Notes: generated from the sequence alone by a model not told the origin. 64,000 nucleotides of DNA from JAFMKE01 sp037624485 (GCA_037624485.1 JASJJC010000016.1:62001-126000); one strand, 5' to 3'; positions 33,755-42,810 are shown, counted from the first letter of the stretch. A program made the numbers and translations.

Positions 33755-34492
33755 TTACTTAAACATTGCTAGTTTTAAGATACCCCACTTATTTAATCTA
33801 AACTGGATCGATACTAGCATGCAGCCCAAACCATAAACAGCACTTCGTTTAAAGTTTATAGAGCTAGCCTCTTCAAAGTATTTGGTTGGACACGTTACTT
33901 CTGCTATTTCAAAATCCTTGTATACCAGCTGCGCAAGCATTTGGTTGTCGAAAATGAAGTCGTCCGAATTATCATTGAAGTTGATGGCTTTAAGTGCACC
34001 TTTACTGAATGCCCTATAACCGGTATGATATTCACTTAATTTTTGATCTATTAATACGTTTTGGATAAAGGTAAGTAGTCTATTCGCTAAATACTTGTAC
34101 CATGGCATTCCGCCACGAAGCGCTCCTTTACCTAATATACGACTCCCCAAAACTACAGGGTAGAGGTCTTGTGCAATTAGGTTGACCATGCTTGGTATAA
34201 GCTTAGGTGTGTATTGATAGTCTGGATGCAACATTATAATGATATCTCCTTCGAGCGCTAATGCTTTATTATAGCAGGTTTTTTGGTTGCCGCCATAGCC
34301 TTTATTTTGATCGTGCTTAAGAATATGTTGTATACCTAGTTTTTGAGCAACAGCTATAGTATTGTCCGTACTAGCATCATCAGTTAAGATGACCTCGTCT
34401 ACCCATTCTGGAATTTCATTAACTGTTTTTTCTAAAGTTAGCGCTGCATTGAAGGCAGGCATTACAACAATTACTTTTTTATTATGATACAC
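33755..34492 (-). CDS. Family 2 glycosyltransferase (DPM1/polyprenyl-phosphate type)
   Basis: A 245-residue GT-A enzyme. The nucleotide-binding start is VIVVMPAFNAALTLEKTV and the acidic motif is LTDDASTDNT; in place of the usual DADLQ the sequence has MLHPDYQYTPKLIP. GSRILGKGALRGGMPWYKYLANR and YHTGYRAFSKGAL are typical of enzymes that load a sugar onto a lipid carrier. One hydrophobic stretch follows (RLLTFIQNVLI) but no full membrane domain. The acceptor is not determinable. Confidence 0.8.
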   Translation of the reverse strand: MYHNKKVIVVMPAFNAALTLEKTVNEIPEWVDEVILTDDASTDNTIAVAQKLGIQHILKHDQNKGYGGNQKTCYNKALALEGDIIIMLHPDYQYTPKLIPSMVNLIAQDLYPVVLGSRILGKGALRGGMPWYKYLANRLLTFIQNVLIDQKLSEYHTGYRAFSKGALKAINFNDNSDDFIFDNQMLAQLVYKDFEIAEVTCPTKYFEEASSINFKRSAVYGLGCMLVSIQFRLNKWGILKLAMFK

Positions 34493-34528
34493 TACGACGA
34501 TTTATTTGTCAAAGATATTAAATAAAAT

Positions 34529-34564
34529 AGCGATGCCATCCACTTTAAGGCAGATGGCATCGCT
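34529..34564 (-). terminator. Terminator after the TPR protein / pdhA unit
   Basis: A 12-bp perfect stem (AGCGATGCCATC / GATGGCATCGCT) with a 12-base loop; on the minus strand it is followed by ATTTTATTTAAT. It ends the pdhA-TPR transcript before the glycosyltransferase gene. Confidence 0.8.
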
Positions 34565-34580
34565 GGTATAAGTTTATCCA

Positions 34581-35252
34581 TTAAATGGATGCCTCTATCT
34601 TGGCTAAATATTTTGCAGCATCACTTGCCTCAGAAGAATTTGGATATTCATCTTCTAAAGTCTTTAAAAATTTAATAGCATCTTCACTTTTTCCAGCATA
34701 ATCATATGCTAAGCCCGCTTTTAACAACAAGAATGGGCTTGACGCTTCATTGGCTGAAAAGTTTGCAGCTTTCTTATAGTTTTTAAGTGCCGCGTCTTGA
34801 TTTCCATTTTCCATTTGAGCATCAGCTAAAGTACCTAGAGCCAATCCGCCCAATACTTCATCATGATTCACATTAAACTTAGCTAAATGTTTTTCGGCAT
34901 TTGGATAATCGCCCAATTGAAAATAGGATAGTCCTGCATAATATTTAGCGAGGTTACCTGCCTGGGTATTCCCAAAATTATTAGCTATCTCAAGAAATCC
35001 ATTTCCTGGATCGTTAAGTGCTTTTGCAATTGAGTCTTGTTCAAACCAATATTGCGCTTTAAAGATAGCATCTTGCGCTGCAGCTTCTTTTTTTGGTTTG
35101 TATATATTGGTATAAGCAATCAACAATAGTATTATTGCAAGAATAGAAAGAACAGCAGAATTTACCATTTTTCCATTCTCTTCATACCAGTTTTGCATCT
35201 TATCAAGTTGAGACAATTCACTTGATGCATTTAGGTTTTTTTCTGCGGCCAT
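34581..35252 (-). CDS. Membrane-anchored TPR protein (YfgM-like)
   Basis: A 223-residue protein with a cytoplasmic N-terminus, one membrane span at about 33-49 (AVLSILAIILLLIAYTNIY) and a C-terminal domain of tetratricopeptide repeats (YYAGLSYFQLGDYPNAEKHL, LADAQMENGNQDAALKNYKKA, AGLAYDYAGKSEDAIKFL). The layout is that of YfgM-like ancillary proteins of the translocon, but that role is inference. It lies 14 bases downstream of pdhA and shares its terminator. Confidence 0.8.
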   Translation of the reverse strand: MAAEKNLNASSELSQLDKMQNWYEENGKMVNSAVLSILAIILLLIAYTNIYKPKKEAAAQDAIFKAQYWFEQDSIAKALNDPGNGFLEIANNFGNTQAGNLAKYYAGLSYFQLGDYPNAEKHLAKFNVNHDEVLGGLALGTLADAQMENGNQDAALKNYKKAANFSANEASSPFLLLKAGLAYDYAGKSEDAIKFLKTLEDEYPNSSEASDAAKYLAKIEASI

Positions 35253-35266
35253 TTTACTTTTATTTT

Positions 35267-36262
35267 TTAATCAGTTAAAAAAGGATAATCCTTCTGAACA
35301 TAAATATCTTCATACACAGCACTGTCATCTGGATACGATGAATTTTCGGCAAAGGTAACACAATCATCAATTTCTTCTTTCACTTTTGTGTTAATTTCTT
35401 TAATTTGTTCTTCACTTGCCCATTTATTGTCTTGAATTTTCTTTAAAACTATCTGAATAGGGTCTTTTTCTTTGTATGATTCAACCTCATCTTTTGTTCT
35501 ATATTTCTGTGGATCACTCATCGAATGTCCTTTATACCGGTAGGTTCTAATCTCAAGGAATACTGGCCCGTTTCCACTTCTACATAGCTCTGTCGCATCG
35601 CTAATGGCATCATGAACAGCTGCTGGATCCATGCCATCAACTGGCATGCTAGGTATGTCAAATGCTTCACCTAGCTTGTAGATATCCTTAGAGGCGGCGC
35701 TTCTTTTGACGGAGGTTCCCATAGCATATCCATTATTTTCACAAATAAAAATGACTGGTAAATTCCATAGTTTACTCATATTCATGGTTTCATGTAAGAT
35801 ACCTTGCCAAACTGCACCATCACCAAACATAGCAAGAACCACATTGTCAGTTTCTTTATATTTTTCAGCAAAAGCAAGTCCCGCGCCTAAACCTATTTGA
35901 GCTCCTACAATTCCATGTCCACCAAAAAAATATTTTTCTTTACTGAAAAAGTGCATGGATCCACCTTTTCCTTTGCTACAACCTGTCACCTTGCCCATCA
36001 ACTCAGCCATACATTCTCTGGCGCTCATACCTTTTCCTATAGCAAGTGCATGGTCCCTGTATGCCGTTATTACCGGGTCTTCCTGCCTAGTCGCAGATGC
36101 AATACCCGCTCCAACGGCTTCCTGCCCAATATATAGGTGACAAAACCCTCTAATTTTCTGTTGACCGTATAACATTCCTGCGCGTTCTTCAAATTTTCGC
36201 ATACGAACCATCAACTCATACCACTTGAGGTAAGTTTCTTTTGTTATTTTTGTCTTTGACAT
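35267..36262 (-). CDS. pdhA: Pyruvate dehydrogenase E1 subunit alpha
   Basis: Thiamine-diphosphate subunit that decarboxylates pyruvate together with the beta subunit. The 331-residue product has MRKFEERAGMLYGQQKIRGFCHLY at the N-terminus, the GxGGSMH segment GKGGSMHFF and the TPP motif running from GDGAVWQG to CENN. Also typical are the phosphorylation-loop-like YRYKGHSMSDPQKYR. The beta subunit is not adjacent, and the E2 gene is about 14 kb away, so the complex is encoded at scattered loci. Its 5' end is 33 bases from divergent recF. Confidence 0.94.
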   Translation of the reverse strand: MSKTKITKETYLKWYELMVRMRKFEERAGMLYGQQKIRGFCHLYIGQEAVGAGIASATRQEDPVITAYRDHALAIGKGMSARECMAELMGKVTGCSKGKGGSMHFFSKEKYFFGGHGIVGAQIGLGAGLAFAEKYKETDNVVLAMFGDGAVWQGILHETMNMSKLWNLPVIFICENNGYAMGTSVKRSAASKDIYKLGEAFDIPSMPVDGMDPAAVHDAISDATELCRSGNGPVFLEIRTYRYKGHSMSDPQKYRTKDEVESYKEKDPIQIVLKKIQDNKWASEEQIKEINTKVKEEIDDCVTFAENSSYPDDSAVYEDIYVQKDYPFLTD

Positions 36263-36280
36263 TTTGTTTAATTTGGTTTG
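36249..36280 (+). promoter_or_regulatory. Candidate promoter of recF
   Basis: TTTG at 36249-36252, 20 bases, TTGGTTTG at 36273-36280 (7 of 8 to TAnnTTTG). It begins inside the first codons of divergent pdhA and would give a leader of about 9 bases before the recF ATG at 36295. Confidence 0.35.
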
Positions 36281-36294
36281 AATCCTCGAAATTA

Positions 36295-37359
36295 ATGTTT
36301 ATTCGCAAACTTCATATTACTAATTACAAGAATCATGAAAAAAAAGTATTTTCATTCAACGAAGATACTTGTGCTTTCATTGGATTAAACGGCGTAGGAA
36401 AAACTAATATTCTCGATGCCATATATATGCTGTGTATTGGGAAAAGTTTTTTTAGCTCTTCAGATAAAAACTGTATTAAGCAAGGGGAAAGTTTTTTTCG
36501 TCTACAGATATACATGGATCAAAGTGAGCATAAAGAATTGGTCGTCACTGCTGAATCGAGTAAGAGAAAAAAAATTGTCTTAGATGGTATTCAGCATGTA
36601 AAAAATGCTAATCATCTGGGGATCTTCCCAGTTGTGGTAGTGTCACCAAATGACCATGTTCTGATTACAGGGAGCGCTGAAGAACGTCGAAAATTTATAG
36701 ATCAAACCTTATCTCAGCTTAGTCGTGATTATTTGAATGCGCTCCTACAATATAATGCGAGCTTAAAACAACGGAATGCGCTATTGAAGCAGGCCGAAGA
36801 AAAAGGACTTGATAAAAACCTACTATCCATATATAATGATTCTCTGCATAAGAACGGTGTATTTATTTATCAATCAAGGCATCGATTTTTTGAGAATATT
36901 AAATCTTTTTTTAAAGAAAGTTTTATTGCCTTATCTGCTAAAGATGAAGGGTTTACTTTAAGTTATACGAGCCATTTGGCTGAAAAAAGCTTGAATCAAT
37001 TGCTGGATGAAACTCTGAAGAAAGACATCATACTGAGGCGAACTACAAAAGGGATTCATCGGGATGATGTTAAATTTGAAATGAGTGGTGAATCGTTAAA
37101 AGATTTCGGCTCACAAGGTCAACAAAAGACCGTGCTCTTGGCCCTAAAGTTGGCTCAGTTTAATTTTTTAAAAGCTCAATTAAATAAAGTACCTTTATTT
37201 ATTATTGACGATATATTTGATAAACTCGATATGAAACGCAGTCAAAACCTAATGAACTTTTTGATAAATCAACAAGGACAGGTTTTTATAAGTCATACCG
37301 ATAAAGATATGTTTCAAAACATAAGCAGTGCGCCTGTTCAAGTAATAGACATCGAATAA
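36295..37359 (+). CDS. recF: DNA replication and repair protein RecF
   Basis: SMC-like ATPase that loads RecA at gapped DNA with RecO and RecR. The 354-residue product has Walker A GLNGVGKT (residues 30-37), the signature FGSQGQQKTVLLALKLAQ and Walker B PLFIIDDIFDKLD. I chose the ATG at 36295 (MFIRKLHITNYKNHEKK) because this is the standard N-terminus; an 18-codon extension would overlap divergent pdhA. Its stop overlaps the DUF721 start by one base. Confidence 0.95.
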   Translation: MFIRKLHITNYKNHEKKVFSFNEDTCAFIGLNGVGKTNILDAIYMLCIGKSFFSSSDKNCIKQGESFFRLQIYMDQSEHKELVVTAESSKRKKIVLDGIQHVKNANHLGIFPVVVVSPNDHVLITGSAEERRKFIDQTLSQLSRDYLNALLQYNASLKQRNALLKQAEEKGLDKNLLSIYNDSLHKNGVFIYQSRHRFFENIKSFFKESFIALSAKDEGFTLSYTSHLAEKSLNQLLDETLKKDIILRRTTKGIHRDDVKFEMSGESLKDFGSQGQQKTVLLALKLAQFNFLKAQLNKVPLFIIDDIFDKLDMKRSQNLMNFLINQQGQVFISHTDKDMFQNISSAPVQVIDIE

Positions 37360-37646
37360 TGAGTAATAACATGAAATCCATAGGGGATTTGTTGGGAGAC
37401 TTTAGCCAACAAAAAAAGTTAAAAAAACCTTTACTTGAGGCTAGAGTTGTAAATTTGTGGCAACCCCTGATGGGAGACTTAATAAACAAGTATACTGAGA
37501 AGATCTTTGTGAAAAATAGAGTTCTTTTTGTGAAAGTTAATCAGGCGGCCTTAAAAAATGAATTGTTGTATTTGCAAGAGCAAATTATTCTAAAAATAAA
37601 TAATGAAGTTGGCGAAGATGCGGTTGTTAAAATGGTTTTGCTCTAA
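37359..37646 (+). CDS. DUF721 (DciA-related) protein
   Basis: A 95-residue protein of the DUF721 family, whose members next to recF or dnaA include the helicase-loading factor DciA. Motifs: SIGDLLGDFSQQKKLKKPL, VVNLWQPLMGDLINKYT and the conserved core FVKVNQAALKNELLYLQEQI. Coupling to recF by a one-base overlap supports a role near replication or repair. Whether this short form acts as a helicase loader is not shown by the sequence. Confidence 0.85.
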   Translation: MSNNMKSIGDLLGDFSQQKKLKKPLLEARVVNLWQPLMGDLINKYTEKIFVKNRVLFVKVNQAALKNELLYLQEQIILKINNEVGEDAVVKMVLL

Positions 37647-39660
37647 GTATTGTCTCATTCCTTTTTTCTTGACATTAATATTAAGCTGTACATTGATTCA
37701 GACCAGTGCACAGTATAGTGTCATTGAACATCAAGTAGCTGAAAAGGAAACATTGTATAAGATATCCATGCTCTACAGCACCAAAATTGATTCAATAGTA
37801 GCCTGGAATCAACTATCTAGCAATCTTATCAGTTATGGTCAAATCCTTGTAATTAAGGATTATTATGATTTGAGAGAGGAAGAATTAGAAGTTAATCGTT
37901 TGTCTTATGCTATTGGATATGAAGAAGCAAAGGGTATTGAGCAGCAAAAATATTTCCTAGCAAAAATCGATAGTATCGATGAAGAACGTGCAAATGTAAG
38001 TGAATCATTTACTTCTACTTTACAAATATTTCTTGACTTAGCAAGACAACGGAAATTTTACGATGATTCTCTCGAGAGTGCCCAAGAGCGAGTGCTGAAT
38101 AAAATAGAGAAATTGAATACTAAGTTAGCTGAAACAAAGGAATTGGTCCTGCGGAAATATAAAAAGAAGTATGACAAACAAGGGAATATGCTCAAACGTC
38201 AATTCGTCTTTGATGTTGAGCTTGAGTTGCAAGAAGAAGTAGATCCGCTAGAAATCATTAAGCAGAATGAGATACTTGCAGAAGAGGAGGCATTTGCCAA
38301 ACAGATAGCAGAGAAAGAAGCCCTGGAATTAGAGAAAAAGGAAAAAGCAGAAAAAAAGGCCGCGGAGGAATTGCAAAAACAATATGATTTAGCTGCAAAG
38401 AAGCAATTGAAAGAGGCTGATAAGGAAGAGGAGAAATTGCTTAAGATGGCTGAGGAAAAGTTGCAAAGATTAAAAGACCAAGAGAAAAAAGATAACGCCG
38501 CAGCAATCGATAAATTGAAGAAGGAGATAGCGGAGAAACAAAAAGAAGAAGAAATTGCAGCTCAATTGAAACTGGAAGAGAAAAAAAAGAAAGTAGAGGC
38601 GGAGGCAAAACAAAAGAAAGCTTTAGAGGAAAATATGACCGCACAAGAAAAGGAACTGGCTGCTATGAAAAAAGCAAAGAAAGATGCCTTGGAAAAGAAA
38701 AAGAAGCTGGTTGAGGAAAAACAATTGAAAGCCGAGAAGAAAATTGAAGAAAGGGAAAAATCAAAAGCAATAAAGAAAATTGAAGAAAAGGAAGATGATG
38801 TGTTAATTTTTGATGTAAACTTTGAATCTGAAAAGGATGCCAACTCAAAAAAATATAAAAAGCAACAATTGGCTTTAGCGAGGGAGTTGGCTGAAATTGA
38901 GGATAATATAGAAGATATGACTACCGTAAAGGTGGATCAGGTAGAAATCAAATCCTCTAAAAAAAGTAAGAAAATAAAAATGGGTGACGATGTTGATGCG
39001 GTTAGGATGGAGAAAAGTCGATTTTTCCTAAGTAGAGCAATGTTTGAAATTGACAAAAACAATTATAAAAAGGCAGTTGAATATGCGGATAAAAGTATAA
39101 CGCTAAACCCTAATTATACTGAGGCATATATGCTGAAAGCAGATGTTTATGCTAGTTTCGGCTATTACGACAAAGCCTACAATAGCTATAAGAATGCTAA
39201 TTTGACAGACAATCAAATTCCGCAACTGCATTACAATATGGGTAATTGTTTAATTTACCTAAATAAGTTAGAGCAAGCCATTGAAGAGATGACTGAGGCT
39301 ATACGAATTGATTCTGCTTATATTTTGGCTTATTCAGGTCGATCAGCGCTTTACGTTGGAATGAAGAAATACCGATCAGCATTAACCGATTACAATACTA
39401 TTTTAACAATAAACAAGTACTTTTACCCTGCCCTAAAGGGAAGGGGATTGGCCCATTTAAATTTGGGTAATTATAATGAAGCTGTTCGCGATTTTAATGA
39501 GCTATTGGAGTATGAAACAGAAGATCCAAGCATATACTACCACAGAGGAATGGCTAAAATGTATCAAGCAGAAATTTATGGTGCTTGTATGGATTTTTTA
39601 AGTGCTTCAGAAAATGGATTTATTGAAGCAAGTAAAGCGATTAATAAGTATTGCGATTAA
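37603..39660 (+). CDS. Exported LysM / charged coiled-coil / TPR protein
   Basis: A 685-residue product in three parts. A signal sequence (cleavage near QTSAQ, about residue 37) is followed by a LysM domain (EHQVAEKETLYKISMLYSTK to YGQILVIKDYYDL). A long Lys/Glu/Ala-rich coiled coil fills about residues 200-430. TPR repeats close the protein (about 460-670: AVEYADKSITLNPNYTEAY, AIEEMTEAIRIDSAYILAY, AVRDFNELLEYETEDPSIYY). LysM suggests peptidoglycan binding, TPR a partner protein. The start overlaps DUF721 by 44 bases; an internal ATG at 37618 is equally possible. Confidence 0.8.
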   Translation: MKLAKMRLLKWFCSKYCLIPFFLTLILSCTLIQTSAQYSVIEHQVAEKETLYKISMLYSTKIDSIVAWNQLSSNLISYGQILVIKDYYDLREEELEVNRLSYAIGYEEAKGIEQQKYFLAKIDSIDEERANVSESFTSTLQIFLDLARQRKFYDDSLESAQERVLNKIEKLNTKLAETKELVLRKYKKKYDKQGNMLKRQFVFDVELELQEEVDPLEIIKQNEILAEEEAFAKQIAEKEALELEKKEKAEKKAAEELQKQYDLAAKKQLKEADKEEEKLLKMAEEKLQRLKDQEKKDNAAAIDKLKKEIAEKQKEEEIAAQLKLEEKKKKVEAEAKQKKALEENMTAQEKELAAMKKAKKDALEKKKKLVEEKQLKAEKKIEEREKSKAIKKIEEKEDDVLIFDVNFESEKDANSKKYKKQQLALARELAEIEDNIEDMTTVKVDQVEIKSSKKSKKIKMGDDVDAVRMEKSRFFLSRAMFEIDKNNYKKAVEYADKSITLNPNYTEAYMLKADVYASFGYYDKAYNSYKNANLTDNQIPQLHYNMGNCLIYLNKLEQAIEEMTEAIRIDSAYILAYSGRSALYVGMKKYRSALTDYNTILTINKYFYPALKGRGLAHLNLGNYNEAVRDFNELLEYETEDPSIYYHRGMAKMYQAEIYGACMDFLSASENGFIEASKAINKYCD

Positions 39661-39670
39661 AAATTAGGCA

Positions 39671-39701
39671 GTTTAAAGATGATCTATTTTTTTTAACTTT
39701 G
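39671..39701 (+). promoter_or_regulatory. Promoter of the rmlD-like gene
   Basis: GTTT at 39671-39674, 19 bases, TAACTTTG at 39694-39701 (perfect -7). The expected start of transcription, 5-7 bases downstream, coincides with the ATG at 39708, so the message may be leaderless. Confidence 0.45.
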
Positions 39702-39707
39702 TGAGGA

Positions 39708-40568
39708 ATGAAAAAATTATGTTTAATTGGTGCGGATGGTCAGTTAGGAACGGAAATATCTATGGCACTGAGTGACGATGCTAGGTTTCATTGTACCTTG
39801 CTAACTACTAAAGAATTAGATCTCCTTAATACCGGCAAGGTAGTGGAGTATTTTTCGAATAACTCCTTCGATTTTGTTGTTAACTGTGCCGCATATACCG
39901 CCGTGGATAAGGCTGAAGTAGAGTTGGAACTTAATGACAGACTGAATAATTTAGTAGTTGAAACGCTAGCGGACCTATGTAGAAAGCAAGATGCTTTTTT
40001 TATTCATATATCTACTGATTTTGTGTTTGACGGTACTAAATGCTCTCCTTTGATTGAATCAGATATTACCAATCCTTTGCAGGCATACGGTCGAGCTAAG
40101 TTACAAGGGGAAGCATCGGTGACAGCAGGGATTGTACTTCGTACTTCTTGGCTGTATTCACCCTATGGCAATAATTTCGTGAAAACAATGTTGCGATTGG
40201 GGAGTGAACGGGAACAGTTAAATGTGGTCAATAACCAAATAGGAACACCTACTTATGCGTATGATTTAGCTCGAGTAATAGTCGCCATTTGTTTAGACAA
40301 AAAATATAAGGAAAAAAACGGCGTTTATCACATGAGCAATGAAGGAGTTGCCTCATGGTACGACTTTGCTTGTAGTATTATGGAATATGGAAAAAAAGAC
40401 TGTGTGGTGAAACCGATATCCGATTCGGCCTACCCAACTCCTGCAAAGCGTCCAAATTATAGTGTATTAGATAAAACGAAGATTAAGGAACAATTTGGTA
40501 TTGAAATACCTTATTGGAGAGATAGCCTTAAGCAATGTATCAAAATTTTAAAAGAACATGAAAGTTGA
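39708..40568 (+). CDS. rfbD: dTDP-4-dehydrorhamnose reductase family protein
   Basis: NAD(P)H reductase of the RmlD family, the last step of dTDP-rhamnose synthesis. The 286-residue product starts with CLIGADGQLGTEIS (Rossmann loop), has NCAAYTAVDKAEVE, HISTDFVFDGTK and the YxxxK catalytic pair in AYGRAKLQGE. RmlA, B and C are not nearby, so the exact sugar is uncertain. It overlaps cysQ by 11 bases. Confidence 0.88.
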   Translation: MKKLCLIGADGQLGTEISMALSDDARFHCTLLTTKELDLLNTGKVVEYFSNNSFDFVVNCAAYTAVDKAEVELELNDRLNNLVVETLADLCRKQDAFFIHISTDFVFDGTKCSPLIESDITNPLQAYGRAKLQGEASVTAGIVLRTSWLYSPYGNNFVKTMLRLGSEREQLNVVNNQIGTPTYAYDLARVIVAICLDKKYKEKNGVYHMSNEGVASWYDFACSIMEYGKKDCVVKPISDSAYPTPAKRPNYSVLDKTKIKEQFGIEIPYWRDSLKQCIKILKEHES

Positions 40569-41328
40569 AATTAAGAAGATAATCAATATTGCCAGAGAGG
40601 CTGGAGATGCTATTTTAGAGATATATCAAAAAGATTTTGAAGTATATACTAAAAAAGATGAATCTCCATTAACGGAGGCTGACCAAGCAGCCAATAAGAT
40701 TATTTTGGAAAAACTCCTCGCTAACTATCCGGATATACCTTATATTTCTGAAGAAGTAAAGCAAAATGATTATTCCGAGAGAAAAGATTGGGAATACTGC
40801 TGGCAGATTGACCCATTGGATGGCACCAAAGAGTTTATCAAGAAGAACGGAGAATTTACAGTCAATATAGCTTTGATTCATAACGGTGAGCCTATCCTAG
40901 GTGTTGTGCATGTTCCTGTGCAAAACAAAACCTATTATGCAGAAAAAGATCAAGGTGCATTTGTTATTGAAAATAATAGAGTACCCAAGCAAATAGAAAA
41001 TAGAACACATTACAGTGAGTTGGATGAAATCATTGTGGTAGCTAGTCGCTCTCATCTTAGTCAAGAAGTGATTGACTTTGTGGATGATTTAAAAGCAAAA
41101 GGAAAGCAAGTCGAATTTCTTTCTTCAGGCAGCTCTCTTAAGTTTTGTTTGGTTGCAGAAGGTAAAGCGCATGTATACCCACGTTTAGCTCCAACGATGG
41201 AGTGGGATACCGGAGCCGCTCATGCAGTTTGCTTAGAAGCGGGGAAGAATGTGCTAGTTTATGAGACCAAGGAAGCCCTCACCTACAATCGGGAGGATTT
41301 GTTAAATCCATGGTTTATTGTGGAATAA
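40558..41328 (+). CDS. cysQ: 3'(2'),5'-bisphosphate nucleotidase CysQ
   Basis: Removes the 3' phosphate from PAP formed in sulfate assimilation. The 256-residue inositol-phosphatase-fold protein has metal motifs SPLTEADQAAN, SEEV, DPLDGTKEFIKKNGEFTVNIAL and WDTGAAHAV, with the KEF and FTVNIAL variants typical of CysQ. Full length and overlapping the preceding gene by 11 bases. Convergent with the lipocalin gene; no clear terminator is visible in the 22-base gap. Confidence 0.93.
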   Translation: MKVEIKKIINIAREAGDAILEIYQKDFEVYTKKDESPLTEADQAANKIILEKLLANYPDIPYISEEVKQNDYSERKDWEYCWQIDPLDGTKEFIKKNGEFTVNIALIHNGEPILGVVHVPVQNKTYYAEKDQGAFVIENNRVPKQIENRTHYSELDEIIVVASRSHLSQEVIDFVDDLKAKGKQVEFLSSGSSLKFCLVAEGKAHVYPRLAPTMEWDTGAAHAVCLEAGKNVLVYETKEALTYNREDLLNPWFIVE

Positions 41329-41350
41329 AAATAGCCAGGTAACAAACAAC

Positions 41351-41878
41351 TTATTCATTGTGTTCTACCCAGATTAATTCATCGGTTTTAAAACCGATGT
41401 CTTTAGCTTTCATCAAATAGTCATTTTTTATTTGCTCGGGCATGCTAGGTTTTCTGGATAATATCCATAAAAAATCTAAATCTTTACCTGCAACTAAAGC
41501 ATATTGATAGTTTTCGTCTAAAGCAATCACATTATAGCCTGCGAAAAATGGGCCAAAGAAACTTACTTTGAGCATAGCTGTACTTTCTTCTTTAACAAAC
41601 TTTGCTCTTCCTGTGGCTTCTGTCCATTCTTGTTTTACATAGTTGTAGCCTCGATTTGTGACACTGATCATACCATCATTTCTTATTCCGTATTCTGCAG
41701 TGGTATTGTTTAGGTCTTTTTCAAATTTAAAATCCATTCTTGCTATTTCGTACCATTTTCCTAGATATTGTTCTTTAATAAACGGGCTTACCGCGGATGC
41801 ACCTGAAGGGATACTCGAGCATGACTTTAGGGAAAATAAGAAAGAGATTAATAGAATAGTTTGGGATAAATGTCTCAT
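41351..41878 (-). CDS. blc: Outer-membrane lipocalin Blc-like lipoprotein
   Basis: A 175-residue lipocalin. Signal sequence with lipobox LKSC (Cys20), then the lipocalin signature YLGKWYEIARMDFKFEKDL, and the barrel strands SVTNRGYNYVKQEWTEATGRAKF and NVIALDENYQYALVAGKDLDFLWILSR. Blc proteins bind fatty acids or lysophospholipids and help maintain the envelope under stress. It is 25 bases downstream of the LytTR regulator gene and may be co-transcribed with it. Confidence 0.9.
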   Translation of the reverse strand: MRHLSQTILLISFLFSLKSCSSIPSGASAVSPFIKEQYLGKWYEIARMDFKFEKDLNNTTAEYGIRNDGMISVTNRGYNYVKQEWTEATGRAKFVKEESTAMLKVSFFGPFFAGYNVIALDENYQYALVAGKDLDFLWILSRKPSMPEQIKNDYLMKAKDIGFKTDELIWVEHNE

Positions 41879-41903
41879 GTCAAAGGTTTCTTAAGTATAA
41901 CAA

Positions 41904-42671
41904 TCATTCATCTAGCCAATCTTTAAAACTTCTTGATTTTTCAGCACTAATCACAAGTTCACTTACTTGATTAGGGTCTAAATTAAGTTTTACTCTTCCT
42001 TTAAAGTAAGGATGTATCTCTGCTATGGAGTCAATGTTAATCATGAATTGTCGATTGGCTCTAAAAAACACCTCAGGATCCAACAGCTCTTCTACTTCAT
42101 CTAAACTATTATCGATAGGAAACTTTTTTCCATTAAACTTAACCAGGTAATTGATTCGATCATGAGAAAAGAAATAGGCAATATCTTGTACGTTTACAGA
42201 TCGGATAACATTTCCAATCTTGACCATAAATCGTTTCTTATATTCCTTATCTTTCTCAGTTAAAAGGTGGGTTAATTTTTGCAGATCTTTGACATAGCTG
42301 ACTTCACTTTTTTCTTTAAAATAAGTGCGGTATTTATCAAAACAAAACTTGACATCTTCAATAGATGCTTCCTCTGTAAAAAAGTATAAGGTGTTAAACA
42401 AGAAGGAACTAGCCATATGCCGATCATTTCCTGCAAAAAATACTAATGCAGAGGAAACTTGCCTTTTTGAGTATATGGAAAATAAATCTTCCACTTTATC
42501 ATCACAAACATTAAAAATTAACTCAGGATCTTCATTGTTGTCTAGGTAGTTTAAAAATTCGTCCCGCCCCACTACAATCTCTATATTATCCGGTTGCTGA
42601 CTGAGCCGCTGAATAGTTTTAATAAGCAGTTTTGCTGCATTTTTTGAAACAGATACGATGAGTACATTCAT
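41904..42671 (-). CDS. LytTR-domain transcriptional regulator with degenerate receiver
   Basis: A 255-residue protein. The last 105 residues form a LytTR DNA-binding domain (RFMVKIGNVIRSVNVQDIAYFFSHDRINYL, VFFRANRQFMINIDSI). The N-terminal 125 residues have the length of a receiver, but the acidic pair after strand 1 (LIVSVSK) and the phospho-aspartate position (ELIFNVCDD) are not conserved, so phosphorylation control is doubtful. Domain boundaries are estimates. Its 5' side faces hisS across a 287-base gap that holds two direct repeats of the type LytTR proteins bind. Confidence 0.85.
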   Translation of the reverse strand: MNVLIVSVSKNAAKLLIKTIQRLSQQPDNIEIVVGRDEFLNYLDNNEDPELIFNVCDDKVEDLFSIYSKRQVSSALVFFAGNDRHMASSFLFNTLYFFTEEASIEDVKFCFDKYRTYFKEKSEVSYVKDLQKLTHLLTEKDKEYKKRFMVKIGNVIRSVNVQDIAYFFSHDRINYLVKFNGKKFPIDNSLDEVEELLDPEVFFRANRQFMINIDSIAEIHPYFKGRVKLNLDPNQVSELVISAEKSRSFKDWLDE

Positions 42672-42762
42672 GAAACTCTAAAATAAGAAAACTTAAGAAC
42701 TAATTTTTAAGGAATAAGTCGAATAAATGTTCTGTTTGATTAATTAAAAAAAAGAGGACTAT

Positions 42763-42793
42763 TTCTTGTAGAATTTTAGGAAGTGTATATTTG
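42763..42793 (+). promoter_or_regulatory. Candidate promoter in the LytTR-hisS gap
   Basis: A full -7 match, TATATTTG, lies at 42786-42793. The -33 element is weak: TTG at 42766-42768 leaves a 17-base spacer. Transcription would start near 42799, just before the hairpin at 42811. Confidence 0.35.
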
Positions 42794-42810
42794 TGAGGTG
42801 TTAAAAATTA

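Noticed and set aside
36265..36290. GGTTTGAATCC, tRNA T-arm-like
   Set aside because: No flanking stems or acceptor; it is part of the pdhA-recF intergenic region.
38441..38848. Ser/Phe-rich reading frames on the minus strand
   Set aside because: They are the antisense of the Lys/Glu-rich coiled coil and have no start context or family similarity.
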